Source of the DNA: Pseudomonas chlororaphis
GTDB lineage: Bacteria > Pseudomonadota > Gammaproteobacteria > Pseudomonadales > Pseudomonadaceae
Length of the DNA: 64,000 bases
Reading direction: 5' to 3'
NCBI RefSeq assembly: GCF_000783395.1
Contig: NZ_JSFK01000012.1
Coordinates: 107,596-171,595, forward strand
Made by a program: the position numbers and the translations under genes
Part shown: positions 9,117-18,867 of the stretch, one piece after another
Numbering within the stretch: the first letter of the stretch is position 1
Layout of the letters: each line of letters begins with the position of its first letter
The notes under the pieces: model-generated
The model's database searches: none
The model's input: only the letters and a program-made list of their open reading frames with translations
What the model was told of the DNA's origin: nothing

Positions 9117-11081
9117 TCACGCGCCAGTTGAGGTCGGGTTTGATGCCGAAACATTGCGACTTAGTAGGTCGCGCAGTTGATTTTTCTCTTCGATACTCAG
9201 ATCGCTTTGACGCGCTTTCCTGAGCAACTGTTCCAGATTTCGCTCGCGTTGGCGGGCTGACAAGCTAGTAATGGTGTCGAAAAACTGTTGTTCAAGGTTA
9301 TCTCCGTCAATCAGCCATTCCTTTTCTGCCAGTGCCTTGAGCAGGCGACCCTGTTCAGTGCCGTGCCATCGCGCGATCAACTGAAATGAGTTTAGCTTGG
9401 GATTCTTCTGTACGGCTTCGAGCAGCGCCACAAGCAGCTGGGCGTTGGTCTGATTCTCGTCCGCTATGTGCCCGGCGTCTTCGACACGCTCGGCCAATTG
9501 CGGGTGGTGGAGCAGAGTGCGCAGGGCGGTGAGGGTCGGCGACTCGACGCCAATCGGGGTGCGCGGGCGTTGCTGATCGCGATCACCGCCACGCTTGCCG
9601 TTCTTGTCCCAGGGCTTCTTGTCCCATTTTTTGCCGCCGGCGCCGGGTTTCTTTGGCGTCCACTCCTGCTGCGGCACATACATGTCCTGTGCCTGCGGCT
9701 GATGGTAGTCGCTGTAGTCCGGCATTGCGTCGTAATCGATGCCCGGATCGTAGGCGGGCGGCGCTTCCTGCGGCGCACTTTGTGCGAGCTGACTGACGGT
9801 TTCACTGCTCAGGCCAGTAATTTCGGTCAGGCGTTGACGCATCAGGATGCGCAGGTTGGCGCCCGGCACTTTGTCGATCAGTGGCGCAGCGAGGGTGGCC
9901 ATGTGCGCCTTGCCTTCGAGCGAGCGCGGATCGGCTTCTTCGGTCAGTTGCTGGAAGAAATAGTCCGCCAGCGGCTGAGCGTGCTGATTGATCCGCGCCT
10001 TGAACGCGTCAGTGCCTTCGGCGCGAACCAATGTGTCCGGGTCTTCGCCTTCGGGCAAAAACAGGAACCGCGCACGGCGCCCGTCCTGCAGGCTTGAAAG
10101 CGTTGCTTCCAGTGCGCGCCATGCGGCGTTGCGGCCGGCCTGGTCACCGTCAAAACAGAACAAAACGTTTGGCACGACGCGGAACAGTCGCTTCAAGTGT
10201 TCTTCGCTGGTCGCGGTGCCCAGGGTCGCGACGGCATTCTTCAGGCCTTGCTGGGCGAGGGCGATGACGTCCATATAGCCCTCGACGACGATGATTTCGT
10301 CGAGGTTGCGGTTGTTCTTGCGCGCTTCATAAAGACCGTAGAGTTCCTGGCCTTTATGGAATACCGGGGTTTCCGGTGAGTTCAGGTACTTGGGCTTGTC
10401 GTCGCCGAGTACGCGGCCGCCGAATGCGATAATTCGGCCGCGGGTATCGCGGATCGGGAACATCACGCGATCGCGGAAGCGATCATAGCGTTTGCCGGTT
10501 TCGGCGTTCTCGATCAGCAGGCCAGCGTCGATCATGGCTTTTTGCTGAAGCGTGTCGCTGCTCAAGTGTTTGAACAGATTGTCCCAGCCCGGCGGTGCGA
10601 AGCCGAGACCGAAGTCGCGGGCGATCTCGCCGGTCAGTCCGCGACCCTTGAGGTAATCCACCGCAGCTTTGCGCGAAGGATGGCTTTTCAGGGCCTGTCG
10701 ATAAAAGTCGGCGGCAGCTGCGAGCAGCGGATACAGCGGCGAATCGGTCGGCTGGCGCGGCTTGTGAGGACGGCCGCTTTCTTCGCGGGGGATTTCCATG
10801 CCGGCGGCTTTGGCCAGATCTTCGACGGCCTGGGGGAAGTCCAGGTTGTCGTGATCCATGAGAAAGCCGAGGGCATTGCCGCCGGCGCCGCAGCCGAAGC
10901 AATAGTAGAACTGCTTGTCGGGGCTGACGCTGAAGGACGGGGTTTTCTCTTTGTGAAACGGGCAGCAGGCGGTGTAGTTCTTGCCAGCCTTCTTCAATTG
11001 CACGCGCGAGCTGACCACGTCGACGATGTCGGTGCGGTTCAGCAGGTCGTCAATGAAGCTCTGGGGAATCAGCCCGGCCAT
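9117..11081 (-). CDS. dnaG: DNA primase DnaG
   Basis: 654 residues. The N-terminal CHC2-type zinc ribbon has C40, H43, C61 and C64 (ACCPFHKE ... YYCFGCGAGG). The catalytic TOPRIM core carries VVEGYMDVIAL and CFDGDQAGR. A linker rich in Asp, Tyr, Gln, Lys and Gly (about 440-510, with GGKKWDKKPWDKN) leads to the C-terminal DnaB-helicase-binding domain. It makes RNA primers for lagging-strand synthesis at the replication fork. Middle gene of rpsU-dnaG-rpoD. The start MAGLIPQSF agrees with the family. Confidence 0.97.
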   Translation of the reverse strand: MAGLIPQSFIDDLLNRTDIVDVVSSRVQLKKAGKNYTACCPFHKEKTPSFSVSPDKQFYYCFGCGAGGNALGFLMDHDNLDFPQAVEDLAKAAGMEIPREESGRPHKPRQPTDSPLYPLLAAAADFYRQALKSHPSRKAAVDYLKGRGLTGEIARDFGLGFAPPGWDNLFKHLSSDTLQQKAMIDAGLLIENAETGKRYDRFRDRVMFPIRDTRGRIIAFGGRVLGDDKPKYLNSPETPVFHKGQELYGLYEARKNNRNLDEIIVVEGYMDVIALAQQGLKNAVATLGTATSEEHLKRLFRVVPNVLFCFDGDQAGRNAAWRALEATLSSLQDGRRARFLFLPEGEDPDTLVRAEGTDAFKARINQHAQPLADYFFQQLTEEADPRSLEGKAHMATLAAPLIDKVPGANLRILMRQRLTEITGLSSETVSQLAQSAPQEAPPAYDPGIDYDAMPDYSDYHQPQAQDMYVPQQEWTPKKPGAGGKKWDKKPWDKNGKRGGDRDQQRPRTPIGVESPTLTALRTLLHHPQLAERVEDAGHIADENQTNAQLLVALLEAVQKNPKLNSFQLIARWHGTEQGRLLKALAEKEWLIDGDNLEQQFFDTITSLSARQRERNLEQLLRKARQSDLSIEEKNQLRDLLSRNVSASNPTSTGA

Positions 11082-11513
11082 GGCGTACTCGTCGTCTGCG
11101 CTGTAATAAGTCCGATGCGAAATGCTGCCGAACGCGGGTCATTGTTCGAAGCGCGCAAAATATGCGGCTCGACCGGTGTCGTCTGCGTAATCGCTGTCGG
11201 GAAGTGTATCTGCCGAAAATCCACTGACGTTAGTACTCATCAGTCTTCGACTATTTGAAAGTGTTGCGCTGAATCCGCTGACGGCCGGTTAAGGGCCTCG
11301 GATAGCTCAATAAAGCGGGCACGCATGCAGGTGCCTTGGGCTGATCGTCGTGAGAGGAATCAGTGGGTGTGCTCGTCAGTAGCCTTGAAAGGCTCGTCAG
11401 AAAAGACGTGCACCGCTGGCAAAAGAGCCAGGTCTGACGCGTGAAGCAGATTTGTCTCGGTCGCGTGTGCGGCTTCGACGGTGAAGCATCAAGCGTTTTA
11501 CGCAAATGCCATT
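11082..11513. other. Long rpsU-dnaG intergenic region
   Basis: About 430 bases between the rpsU terminator-like hairpin and dnaG. The 84-codon open frame inside (11251-11505, minus) has no recognisable family and is rich in Ser, Thr, Arg and Cys as expected of out-of-frame GC-rich DNA. The region probably contains internal promoters or processing sites for dnaG-rpoD, but I cannot place them with confidence. Confidence 0.5.
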
Positions 11514-11534
11514 AGCCCGGCTGAGAGCCGGGCT
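11514..11534 (-). terminator. Terminator-like hairpin between rpsU and dnaG
   Basis: A perfect 9-bp stem, agcccggct / agccgggct, with loop gag, 33 bases past the rpsU stop on the minus strand. No U-tract follows, so termination would be partial. E. coli has an attenuator at the same place in its rpsU-dnaG-rpoD operon that sets much higher S21 output than primase; a similar role is inferred here. Confidence 0.6.
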
Positions 11535-11566
11535 TAGGCAAGAAGCTTGCTACGAACGTCTGTGTA

Positions 11567-11782
11567 TTAGTACAGACGAACGGCGCGGCGCTGTTCGCGC
11601 TGAACTTTCTTGGCGTGACGCTTAACAGCGGCTGCTGCTTTGCGCTTACGCTCAGAAGTTGGCTTCTCGTAAAATTCGCGGCTACGAACTTCAGCCAGTA
11701 CACCGGCTTTTTCGCAGGAGCGCTTGAAACGACGCAGAGCTACGTCGAAGGGTTCGTTCTCTTTAACTTTGACGGCTGGCAT
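11567..11782 (-). CDS. rpsU: 30S ribosomal protein bS21
   Basis: 71 residues, [21 protein letters not shown]..., with the very basic C-terminal half ([22 protein letters not shown]) of bS21. The protein sits near the anti-Shine-Dalgarno end of 16S rRNA and assists initiation. First gene of the macromolecular synthesis operon, divergent from tsaD with about 200 bases between for the two promoters. Confidence 0.98.
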
Positions 11783-11981
11783 CCAGAGCTACCTTCATTC
11801 ATTACCGGGGTCAACATCCTCGCGGCAAAAGAGCACTTGAAGACGTCGGTTTTTAAGGGTTGCGGATGTTAACCCCTCATCGCTCGGAATGCAAAGCCTC
11901 TGATCGAAAACCGCTGGTCGGGGCATCACGCGGCGACTATTATGCGCGCCTTCGAATTCAGCCTAAACAAGGCGCAAACCC

Positions 11982-13007
11982 ATGCTAGTACTGGGATTAG
12001 AAACCTCCTGCGACGAAACCGGCGTCGCATTATATGACAGCGAACGCGGCCTGCTGGCTGACGCATTGTTCAGCCAGATCGACCTGCACCGGGCCTATGG
12101 CGGTGTGGTGCCGGAGCTCGCTTCGCGCGACCACGTCAAACGCATGCTGCCCTTGATTCGTCAGGTGTTGGCCGAGGCCGACTGCGTGCCGACCGAGATC
12201 GATGCGATCGCCTATACCGCGGGTCCTGGCCTGGTTGGCGCGCTGCTGGTTGGTGCTTCCTGCGCTCAGGCGCTGGCGTTTGCCTGGGGCATTCCGGCGC
12301 TTGGCGTGCACCACATGGAAGGGCATTTGCTCGCACCGATGCTGGAGCCAAAACCGCCCGAATTCCCGTTCGTCGCTTTGTTGGTCTCCGGCGGTCATAC
12401 GCAGCTGGTTCAGGTGGATGGTATCGGCCAGTACAGCCTGCTCGGCGAGACGCTCGACGACGCCGCTGGTGAAGCGTTCGACAAAACCGCGAAGATGATG
12501 GGCCTCAATTATCCGGGCGGCCCGGAAATCGCCAAACTGGCCGAGAAGGGCGTCGCAGGACGTTTTACCTTCCCGCGTCCGATGTGCGATCGCCCGGGTC
12601 TGCAATTCAGCTTCAGTGGCCTGAAAACCTCTGCTCTCAACGCCTGGCAGCAGTGCGTCAGCGCCGGGGACGACAACGAGCAAGCCCGTTGCGACATCGC
12701 GCTGGCGTTCCAGCAGGCCGTGGTGGAGACTTTGACCATCAAGTGCAAGCGTGCCCTGAAGCAGGCCGGCATGAAGCGTCTGGTGATCGCTGGCGGCGTC
12801 AGTGCCAATAAGGCATTGCGCGTGTCGCTGGAGAAGATGCTCGGCGACATGAAGGGTGATGTGTTCTACGCCCGTCCCGAGTTCTGCACCGACAATGGCG
12901 CGATGATCGCGTTTGCAGGTTGCCAGCGCTTGCAGGCCGGTCAGCAGGAAAGTCTGGCAATCAGCGTGCAGGCGCGCTGGCCGATGGAGCAATTGTCGCC
13001 GTTGTGA
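11982..13007 (+). CDS. tsaD: tRNA N6-adenosine threonylcarbamoyltransferase TsaD
   Basis: 341 residues of the Kae1/Qri7/YgjD family. The N-terminal phosphate-binding motif is [11 protein letters not shown]. The metal site HHMEGH is at about 110-115, and further ASKHA-fold motifs are LVSGGHTQL and [11 protein letters not shown]. With TsaB and TsaE it transfers threonylcarbamoyl from TC-AMP to A37 of tRNAs reading ANN codons; tsaC, tsaB and tsaE are not nearby. A TATTAT box about 40 bases upstream could be its -10. Convergent with plsY. Confidence 0.97.
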   Translation: MLVLGLETSCDETGVALYDSERGLLADALFSQIDLHRAYGGVVPELASRDHVKRMLPLIRQVLAEADCVPTEIDAIAYTAGPGLVGALLVGASCAQALAFAWGIPALGVHHMEGHLLAPMLEPKPPEFPFVALLVSGGHTQLVQVDGIGQYSLLGETLDDAAGEAFDKTAKMMGLNYPGGPEIAKLAEKGVAGRFTFPRPMCDRPGLQFSFSGLKTSALNAWQQCVSAGDDNEQARCDIALAFQQAVVETLTIKCKRALKQAGMKRLVIAGGVSANKALRVSLEKMLGDMKGDVFYARPEFCTDNGAMIAFAGCQRLQAGQQESLAISVQARWPMEQLSPL

Positions 13008-13030
13008 TCAGCGGCGTTCATGGCCGGTAT

Positions 13031-13600
13031 TTAAAAATGCCGTTCGCGCCCGGCAAACAGGTCGCGTAGATTGCCGCGGTGGCGCCAGACGATCAGCAGG
13101 GTCAGCGCGCTCATCGGCAGCAGCGCTTCCGGCTCCTGCCAGGCCAGCAGCGGCAGGGTCAAGGGAGTGGCGATCAGTGCTGCGAGCGAGCTGGTGCGGG
13201 TCAGGTAAAACGTCAGCAGCCAGGCGCATACTGCCAGCAGCGCGGCGGGCGGATACAGGCCCAGCAGCATGCCGGCAGCGGTGGCGACACCCTTGCCGCC
13301 ACGAAAACGAAAGTACAGCGGGAACAGGTGACCGATCACGGCGCACACGCCGATCCACGCCTGATCCTGCAGCGAAAGGCCGACAGCCGAGGCGATCAGC
13401 ACCGGCACCAGGCCTTTGCACAGATCACCCAGCAGGGTCAGGATCGCCAATTTGCGACCGGCCAGGCGCAGCATGTTGGTGGCGCCGGCATTGCCCGAGC
13501 CACTCATTCGCGGATCCGGATTTCCGGTCAGGCGGCTGAGCAAAATGGCGAAGGACAGCGAGCCGAGCAGGTAGGCGAAAGTCGCCAGTAACCAAAACAT
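13031..13600 (-). CDS. plsY: Acyl-phosphate glycerol-3-phosphate acyltransferase PlsY
   Basis: 189 residues, an integral membrane protein with five predicted hydrophobic segments. The three loop motifs of PlsY are visible: [11 protein letters not shown] near residue 35, [11 protein letters not shown] near 100, and the C-terminal [15 protein letters not shown]. It transfers an acyl group from acyl-phosphate to glycerol-3-phosphate in the inner membrane, the first step of phospholipid synthesis. Divergent from folB across about 74 bases. Confidence 0.96.
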   Translation of the reverse strand: MFWLLATFAYLLGSLSFAILLSRLTGNPDPRMSGSGNAGATNMLRLAGRKLAILTLLGDLCKGLVPVLIASAVGLSLQDQAWIGVCAVIGHLFPLYFRFRGGKGVATAAGMLLGLYPPAALLAVCAWLLTFYLTRTSSLAALIATPLTLPLLAWQEPEALLPMSALTLLIVWRHRGNLRDLFAGRERHF

Positions 13601-13674
13601 GCTAACTATTCCGGGCGAGGACGCCCTGATTCTAACGGCGCAATGCGCCCTTGTCGTGCAGCGGAGAGAAGTGC

Positions 13675-14031
13675 TTGGACAGAGTGTTTATCGAGGGCCT
13701 GGAAGTCGACACCGTGATCGGTGCCTACGACTGGGAGCGCGGCATCCGACAGTGCTTGCGACTTGATCTGAGCTTCGCTTGGGACAATCGCCCGGCAGCC
13801 GCCGGTGACGACTTGACCCTGGCGCTCGACTACGCCAGCGTTTCCACGCGGATTCAGGCTTTTGCCGAGCAGGCGCAGTTTCAGTTGGTCGAGACCTTTG
13901 CCGAGCGTCTGGTCGAAGTGCTGATGAGCGAATTCAGCATCACGTGGGTGCGTCTGAAGCTGACCAAGCCTGGCGCCGTTCCGGCTGCGAAGGGTGGCGT
14001 CGGTGTGGAGATCGAGCGCGGATGTCGCTGA
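13675..14031 (+). CDS. folB: Dihydroneopterin aldolase FolB
   Basis: 118 residues from a TTG start at 13675, which has GGAGAG well placed upstream. A TTG at 13651 is in frame but lies before that site. The start gives [22 protein letters not shown], matching the usual N-terminus of FolB with its catalytic Tyr and Glu; C-terminal [15 protein letters not shown] is also typical. It converts dihydroneopterin to hydroxymethyl-dihydropterin plus glycolaldehyde in folate synthesis. It overlaps folK, the next enzyme of the pathway, by 10 bases, so translation is coupled. Confidence 0.94.
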   Translation: MDRVFIEGLEVDTVIGAYDWERGIRQCLRLDLSFAWDNRPAAAGDDLTLALDYASVSTRIQAFAEQAQFQLVETFAERLVEVLMSEFSITWVRLKLTKPGAVPAAKGGVGVEIERGCR

Positions 14032-14537
14032 CTCAGGTCTACCTCGGGCTCGGTAGCAATACCGAGCGCGAAACCCATTTGCGCGCCGGGCTGGATGCGT
14101 TGGCGACGTTTCTGGTGGATATCCGTTGTTCGGCGGTGTTCGAGAGCGCGCCTGTGGGGATCAAGAGCGGGCCGTTCTTCAACTTTGTGGTGTCGGCATA
14201 CACCGACCTGCCGTTGATGGAGCTGGATCGACGTTTGAAATTCATCGAAGCGGATAACGGCCGTTACGCGCCGGATCGCAGGGGATTGCCGCTGGATATC
14301 GACGTGCTGCTGTACGGCGAGCTGGCGGGGAATTTCGACGGTCTGGTTTTGCCGCGTGCCGAGATTCTTAAAAATGCTTTTGTGCTGTGGCCGCTGTCGC
14401 TGATTGCGCCGGATCGTGTGCATCCGGGTGTGGGAAAAAGCTTCGCGACATTGTGGGCAGAGGCGCAGATTGATCAGGTGCTGGCGCCGGTTGCGTTCGA
14501 GTGGCGTGGCACGCAATTGACCCCGCAGAATCTATAA
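14022..14537 (+). CDS. folK: 2-amino-4-hydroxy-6-hydroxymethyldihydropteridine pyrophosphokinase FolK
   Basis: 171 residues starting [13 protein letters not shown]. The HPPK motifs are GLGSNTERE at the N-terminus, GPFFNFVVSAYTDL for pterin binding, and RRGLPLDIDVLLYG for metal/ATP binding. It pyrophosphorylates the FolB product, feeding dihydropteroate synthase. The ATG lies inside the end of folB (ATGTCGCTGA overlap). Confidence 0.95.
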   Translation: MSLTQVYLGLGSNTERETHLRAGLDALATFLVDIRCSAVFESAPVGIKSGPFFNFVVSAYTDLPLMELDRRLKFIEADNGRYAPDRRGLPLDIDVLLYGELAGNFDGLVLPRAEILKNAFVLWPLSLIAPDRVHPGVGKSFATLWAEAQIDQVLAPVAFEWRGTQLTPQNL

Positions 14538-14540
14538 ACG

Positions 14541-14620
14541 CAAAAGATCGCAGCCTGCGGCAGCTCCTACAGAGAAACGCATAATTCCGTGTAGGAGCTG
14601 CCGTAGGCTGCGATCTTTTG
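14541..14620. repeat. REP-type inverted pair (GTAGGAGCTGCCG family)
   Basis: Two arms, caaaagatcgcagcctgcgg...cagctcctac and gtaggagctg...aggctgcgatcttttg, form a near-perfect 30-bp inverted repeat with an 18-base spacer. It lies between the convergent folK and cca and may terminate both. The same family recurs at 54084-54168. Confidence 0.9.
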
Positions 14621-14628
14621 ATCTTGCT

Positions 14629-15852
14629 TTAGCTATTTTCCTTGTAAGCCTTCAACGCTTTCAGGCGCTCACGCTTCAGCGCTTCGCCCAACTCAGGGCC
14701 CTTGAATCCCTTCTCCAGTAACGGCTGCACCGCGACTTCCCGTGCTGCCTTCGCCGCACCACGCAAATAATCGGCCTGTGGATAACTTCTCTGCTCAAGC
14801 CCCTTGCGGCCCCGCGCATCCATCTCGCACGCAACGATGAACTCTTCAAACCGCTGCGGCCGGCGATACACGTCAAAACTCTGCAGCAACTCCAGCAATG
14901 TCGAGGCCTTCAACTCCAGCGCCCGGTGGCCATGGGTGTGGTACTTGCCGACCAGCAAGGCCAAGTCCTGACAATCCTTCGGCGCCTTGAAGCGTTCATT
15001 GACTGCTTTGATCAGCTTCAGACCGGTGTGTTCATGGGCAATATGCCGTGGCCACTCGTCTTCCGGGGTCAGGCCTTTTCCGAGGTCATGCAGCAGACAA
15101 GCCCAGCGTACCGTCAGCGGTTGTTTGTGCAGCGCTGATTGCTCCAGAACACTGAGCGTGTGCAGACCAGTGTCGATTTCCGGGTGATGCGCTTCCGGTT
15201 GTGGCACGCCAAAAAGCGCGTCGACTTCCGGCATCAGTACTTTCAGCGCGCCGCAATCACGCAGCACCTGAATAAAAACCTGCGGCTGATCCTCCATCAA
15301 TGCGCGAGAGATTTCTTTCCAGCTGCGTTCGGCGGTCAATGCTTCCAGTTCGCCGGATTCGCTGAGCTGACGCATCAGCTCCAGCGTCTCTGGTGCGACC
15401 GTGAAACCGAGCTCGGCATAACGCGCGGCGAAGCGGGCAACGCGCAATACACGAAGGGGATCCTCGGCGAACGCCGGAGAAATGTGGCGCAGGATCCGGG
15501 CTTCCAGATCGCGCTGACCCTGGTATGGATCAGTCAGATTTTGCTGATCGTCCTCGGCCATGGCGTTGATGGTCAGGTCGCGGCGGATCAGGTCTTCTTC
15601 AAGCGTGACTTCGGGGCTGGCGTGAAAGGTGAAGCCACCGTAACCGCGCCCGCTTTTGCGCTCGGTGCGGGCGAGGGCATATTCCTCGCCGCTTTTGGGA
15701 TGAAGAAACACCGGGAAATCCGCGCCGACGGGGCGATAACCCTTGGCGAGCATTTCTTCCGTTGTGGCGCCAACCACGACCCAATCGATGTCGGTGACCG
15801 GTTTGCCTAGCAAGCGATCACGTACCGCGCCGCCAACCTTGAAAATCTGCAT
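14629..15852 (-). CDS. cca: CCA tRNA nucleotidyltransferase with HD domain (multifunctional Cca)
   Basis: 407 residues. The class II nucleotidyltransferase head begins [12 protein letters not shown], with metal-binding [10 protein letters not shown] (two Asp) and the neck motif [14 protein letters not shown]-terminal HD domain shows HDLGKG at about residues 250-255, as in E. coli Cca, where it gives phosphohydrolase activity. It adds or repairs the CCA end of tRNAs. It lies alone between the REP pair and the spoVR gene, on the same strand as the latter. Confidence 0.96.
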   Translation of the reverse strand: MQIFKVGGAVRDRLLGKPVTDIDWVVVGATTEEMLAKGYRPVGADFPVFLHPKSGEEYALARTERKSGRGYGGFTFHASPEVTLEEDLIRRDLTINAMAEDDQQNLTDPYQGQRDLEARILRHISPAFAEDPLRVLRVARFAARYAELGFTVAPETLELMRQLSESGELEALTAERSWKEISRALMEDQPQVFIQVLRDCGALKVLMPEVDALFGVPQPEAHHPEIDTGLHTLSVLEQSALHKQPLTVRWACLLHDLGKGLTPEDEWPRHIAHEHTGLKLIKAVNERFKAPKDCQDLALLVGKYHTHGHRALELKASTLLELLQSFDVYRRPQRFEEFIVACEMDARGRKGLEQRSYPQADYLRGAAKAAREVAVQPLLEKGFKGPELGEALKRERLKALKAYKENS

Positions 15853-15915
15853 AAAAAACCTCCGTTAGCCTGACAGGATAACCCTTGCGTCAGACTTTCG
15901 GAGGCTGCAAGCGGA

Positions 15916-17478
15916 TCAAAGATGAATCACGGCAAGGTCAAGCCGACCGTAATCCCCTTCGCTGTGTTCACTGCGTGGCGGAACGTGATGGGTTTTCATG
16001 ATCTGGTCGCCTTGCAGGGTTTCCAGGTGAATGTCGAAACCCCACAGGCGATGCAGATGTTTGAGCACCTCTTCGGTGGATTCGCCCAATGGTTTGCGGT
16101 CATGTTGTTGATGGCGCAGGGTCAGCGAACGATCACCGCGCCGGTCAATGCTGTAGATCTGCACGTTCGGTTCACGATTGCCGAGGTTGTATTGCGCGGC
16201 CAGGGTTTCGCGGATGATCCGGTAGCCGGGTTCGTCATGAATAGCAGGCACCAGCAAGTCGTCCTTCTGATCGTCATCCATGATGCTGAACAGTTTCAGA
16301 TCGCGGATCACTTTCGGTGAAAGGTACTGCAGGATGAAGCTCTCATCCTTGAAGCTGCTCATGGCGAACTTGATGGTCGACAGCCAGTCGGTCCCGGCGA
16401 TTTCCGGGAACCAGTGACGGTCCTCCTCAGTCGGCTCTTCACACATGCGCCGGATGTCGCGATACATCGCGAAGCCCAGCGCGTAGGGGTTGATCCCGTT
16501 GTAGTAGGGGCTGTCGAAACCCGGCTGGAACACCACGCTGGTGTGCGACGTCAGGAACTCCATCATGAAGCCATCGGTGACCAGCCCTTCGTCGTACAGG
16601 TCGTTCATCAGCGTGTAGTGCCAGAACGTGGCCCAGCCCTCGTTCATCACCTGGGTCTGGCGTTGTGGATAGAAATACTGGGCGATCTTGCGCACGATCC
16701 GCACGATCTCGCGCTGCCATGGTTCGAGCAACGGCGCGTGTTTCTCGATGAAGTACAGGATGTTTTCCTGCGGCTCGGCCGGGAAGCGCGCGTTGTCCCT
16801 GTCGCTGTACTTGTCCGCGCCTTTGGGAATGGTGCGCCACAGATCGTTGATCTGCTTCTGCAGGTGCTCTTCGCGATCTTTCTGCCGGCGCCGCTCCTCC
16901 TCGGCGGAAATCGGGTACGGCCGTTTGTAACGGTCGACGCCGTAGTTCATCAATGCATGGCAGGAGTCGAGCAAGTCTTCCACCGCATCAATGCCGTGGC
17001 GCTCCTCGCACTGCATGATGTACTGCTTGGCAAATACCAGGTAATCGATGATCGAGCTGGCATCGGTCCAGGTGCGGAACAGGTAGTTGCCCTTGAAGAA
17101 GCTGTTGTGGCCGTAGCACGCGTGCGCCACCACCAGCGCCTGCATGCAGATGGTGTTTTCTTCCATCAGATAGGCAATGCACGGATCGGAGTTGATCACG
17201 ATTTCGTAGGCCAGCCCCATCTGCCCGCGACTGTAGGATTTTTCAGTGCTGAGGAAGTGTTTGCCGTAGGACCAGTGGTGGTAACCCAGCGGCATGCCGA
17301 CCGACGCGTAGGCGTCCATCATCTGCTCGGCGGTGATCACTTCAATCTGGTTGGGGTAGGTATCCAGCGCATAACGAGCCGCGATGCGGGCGATTTCGCG
17401 GTCGTAGGTCTGAATCAGCTCGAACGTCCATTCAGAGCCGGTGGAAATGGGTTGGCGCTTCTGCTCTTTGGCGGTCAT
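15916..17478 (-). CDS. SpoVR family protein (YcgB-like)
   Basis: 520 residues of the SpoVR/YcgB family: N-terminal [14 protein letters not shown], His-rich central [31 protein letters not shown], and the C-terminal domain with [17 protein letters not shown]. Bacillus SpoVR affects spore cortex; in Gram-negatives it accompanies YeaH and PrkA and is linked to stationary phase or stress. The biochemical activity is unknown. The start overlaps the yeaH stop by 4 bases (ATGA), so the two are coupled. PAO1 carries the same trio. Confidence 0.92.
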   Translation of the reverse strand: MTAKEQKRQPISTGSEWTFELIQTYDREIARIAARYALDTYPNQIEVITAEQMMDAYASVGMPLGYHHWSYGKHFLSTEKSYSRGQMGLAYEIVINSDPCIAYLMEENTICMQALVVAHACYGHNSFFKGNYLFRTWTDASSIIDYLVFAKQYIMQCEERHGIDAVEDLLDSCHALMNYGVDRYKRPYPISAEEERRRQKDREEHLQKQINDLWRTIPKGADKYSDRDNARFPAEPQENILYFIEKHAPLLEPWQREIVRIVRKIAQYFYPQRQTQVMNEGWATFWHYTLMNDLYDEGLVTDGFMMEFLTSHTSVVFQPGFDSPYYNGINPYALGFAMYRDIRRMCEEPTEEDRHWFPEIAGTDWLSTIKFAMSSFKDESFILQYLSPKVIRDLKLFSIMDDDQKDDLLVPAIHDEPGYRIIRETLAAQYNLGNREPNVQIYSIDRRGDRSLTLRHQQHDRKPLGESTEEVLKHLHRLWGFDIHLETLQGDQIMKTHHVPPRSEHSEGDYGRLDLAVIHL

Positions 17479-18746
17479 GTCACTAACCTGCGCTGGAAGA
17501 GTTCACGGAAGACCGGATAGATATCTCCGGCCGAGACCAGTTGCTGCTGGGCAAAAGTGTCAGAGAAGGCTTCGGCGATGCGTTCGTACTCGTACCACAA
17601 GGCCTGATGTTCGCGCGGGGTGATCTCCACATAAGTGTAGTACTGCACAAACGGCATGATCTGGTTGATCAGGATGTCGCGGCAAATCGGCGAGTCGTCG
17701 TTCCAGTTGTCGCCGTCGGAAGCCTGGGCCGCATAGATGTTCCACTCGTTGCTCGGATAACGCTCGGCCATGATCTCCTGCATCAGTTTCAGGGCGCTGG
17801 AAACGATGGTGCCGCCGGTTTCCCGCGAATAGAAAAACTCCTCTTCGTCGACTTCCCGAGCGCTGGTGTGATGGCGGATGAACACCACGTCGATCTTGTC
17901 GTAATTACGTTTCAGGAACAGGTACAAGAGGATGAAAAAGCGTTTGGCGATGTCCTTGGTCGCCTGGGTCATGGAGCCGGAAACGTCCATCAGGCAAAAC
18001 ATCACCGCTTTCGAGCTGGGATTCGGCTGTTTGATCAGCAGGTTGTATTTCAAGTCGAAGGTATCGAGGAACGGCACGCGATGGATGCGCGCGCTGAGTT
18101 TTTCGATTTCCGCCTCGAGTTCCTGAATATCGCCGAAGTTGTCTGGCTCTTCGCGTCTCAGGCGCTCAAGTTCTTCTTTGACTTCGCGCAGTTTTGCCCT
18201 GCTGCTGCCGGACAGGGCAATGCGCCGTGCATGGGCCGAACGCAGGGTGCGGATAATGTTGATGCGCGACGGGTTGCCTTCGTTGCTGATCCCGGCGCGC
18301 ACGGTTTTAAAGGTGTCGGTACCGCTGAGGTTGCGCTTGACCAGGTTCGGCAGCTCAAGGTCTTCGAACATGAATTCGAGAAATTCTTCCTGGGTGATCT
18401 GGAAGACAAACTCGTCCATGCCCTCGCCGGAATTGCCGGCCTTGCCCGGGCCGCGCCCGCCGCCACCTCCCGGCGGCCGGGCGATGTGTTCGCCAGCGGT
18501 GAATTCCTTGTTCCCCGGATGAACCACGGTCTGTTTGCCGCCGCGACCATGGTGAAGCACCGGTTCGTCGATGTCGCGACCGGGAATGCTGATCTGTTCG
18601 CCGTGCTCCATATCGGTAATGGAACGCCGGCTGACCGCCTCTTCGACGGCCTTCTTGATGTGGTCACGGTAGCGCCGCAGGAAACGCTGGCGGTTTACCG
18701 TGCTCTTGTTCTTGCCATTGAGACGTCGGTCGATCACATAACTCAT
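17475..18746 (-). CDS. yeaH: YeaH/DUF444 family protein with von Willebrand A-like domain
   Basis: 423 residues starting [15 protein letters not shown]. The N-terminal half is basic, followed by a flexible Gly/Pro/Arg segment near residues 85-110 ([16 protein letters not shown]). The C-terminal half is a VWA-like domain with a MIDAS motif, [12 protein letters not shown], near residue 235. In enterobacteria YeaH is a partner of the kinase YeaG. The start is supported by AGGAAGCCC... and AGG upstream of the ATG. The longer frame to 18791 would run into the repeat and is rejected. Confidence 0.93.
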   Translation of the reverse strand: MSYVIDRRLNGKNKSTVNRQRFLRRYRDHIKKAVEEAVSRRSITDMEHGEQISIPGRDIDEPVLHHGRGGKQTVVHPGNKEFTAGEHIARPPGGGGGRGPGKAGNSGEGMDEFVFQITQEEFLEFMFEDLELPNLVKRNLSGTDTFKTVRAGISNEGNPSRINIIRTLRSAHARRIALSGSSRAKLREVKEELERLRREEPDNFGDIQELEAEIEKLSARIHRVPFLDTFDLKYNLLIKQPNPSSKAVMFCLMDVSGSMTQATKDIAKRFFILLYLFLKRNYDKIDVVFIRHHTSAREVDEEEFFYSRETGGTIVSSALKLMQEIMAERYPSNEWNIYAAQASDGDNWNDDSPICRDILINQIMPFVQYYTYVEITPREHQALWYEYERIAEAFSDTFAQQQLVSAGDIYPVFRELFQRRLVT

Positions 18747-18760
18747 AGGAAGCCCTCCGG

Positions 18761-18867
18761 GCAGCTTCAAGTTGTGAGCCTCAAGCTGCAAGTAAAAGCA
18801 GGTTCCCGGGGATCACTGGGTTACGCGCTTTGTTCTTGCAGCCTGTAGCTGGAAGCTTGCTGCTGCT
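18761..18867. repeat. Inverted repeat of the CTTGCAGCTTG / GAAGCTTGC family between prkA and yeaH
   Basis: The left arm on the minus strand reads CTTGCAGCTTGAGGCTCA...CTTGAAGCTGCC. The right arm on the plus strand reads CTTGCAGCCTGTAGCTGGAAGCTTGC. Both are imperfect copies of one palindrome in opposite orientation, about 30 bases apart. It fills the whole prkA-yeaH gap and may lower yeaH-spoVR output relative to prkA. A related fragment is at about 35820-35840. Confidence 0.75.

Noticed and set aside
11251..11505. 84-codon frame between dnaG and rpsU
   Set aside because: No ribosome site and Ser/Thr/Arg/Cys-rich composition typical of chance frames.
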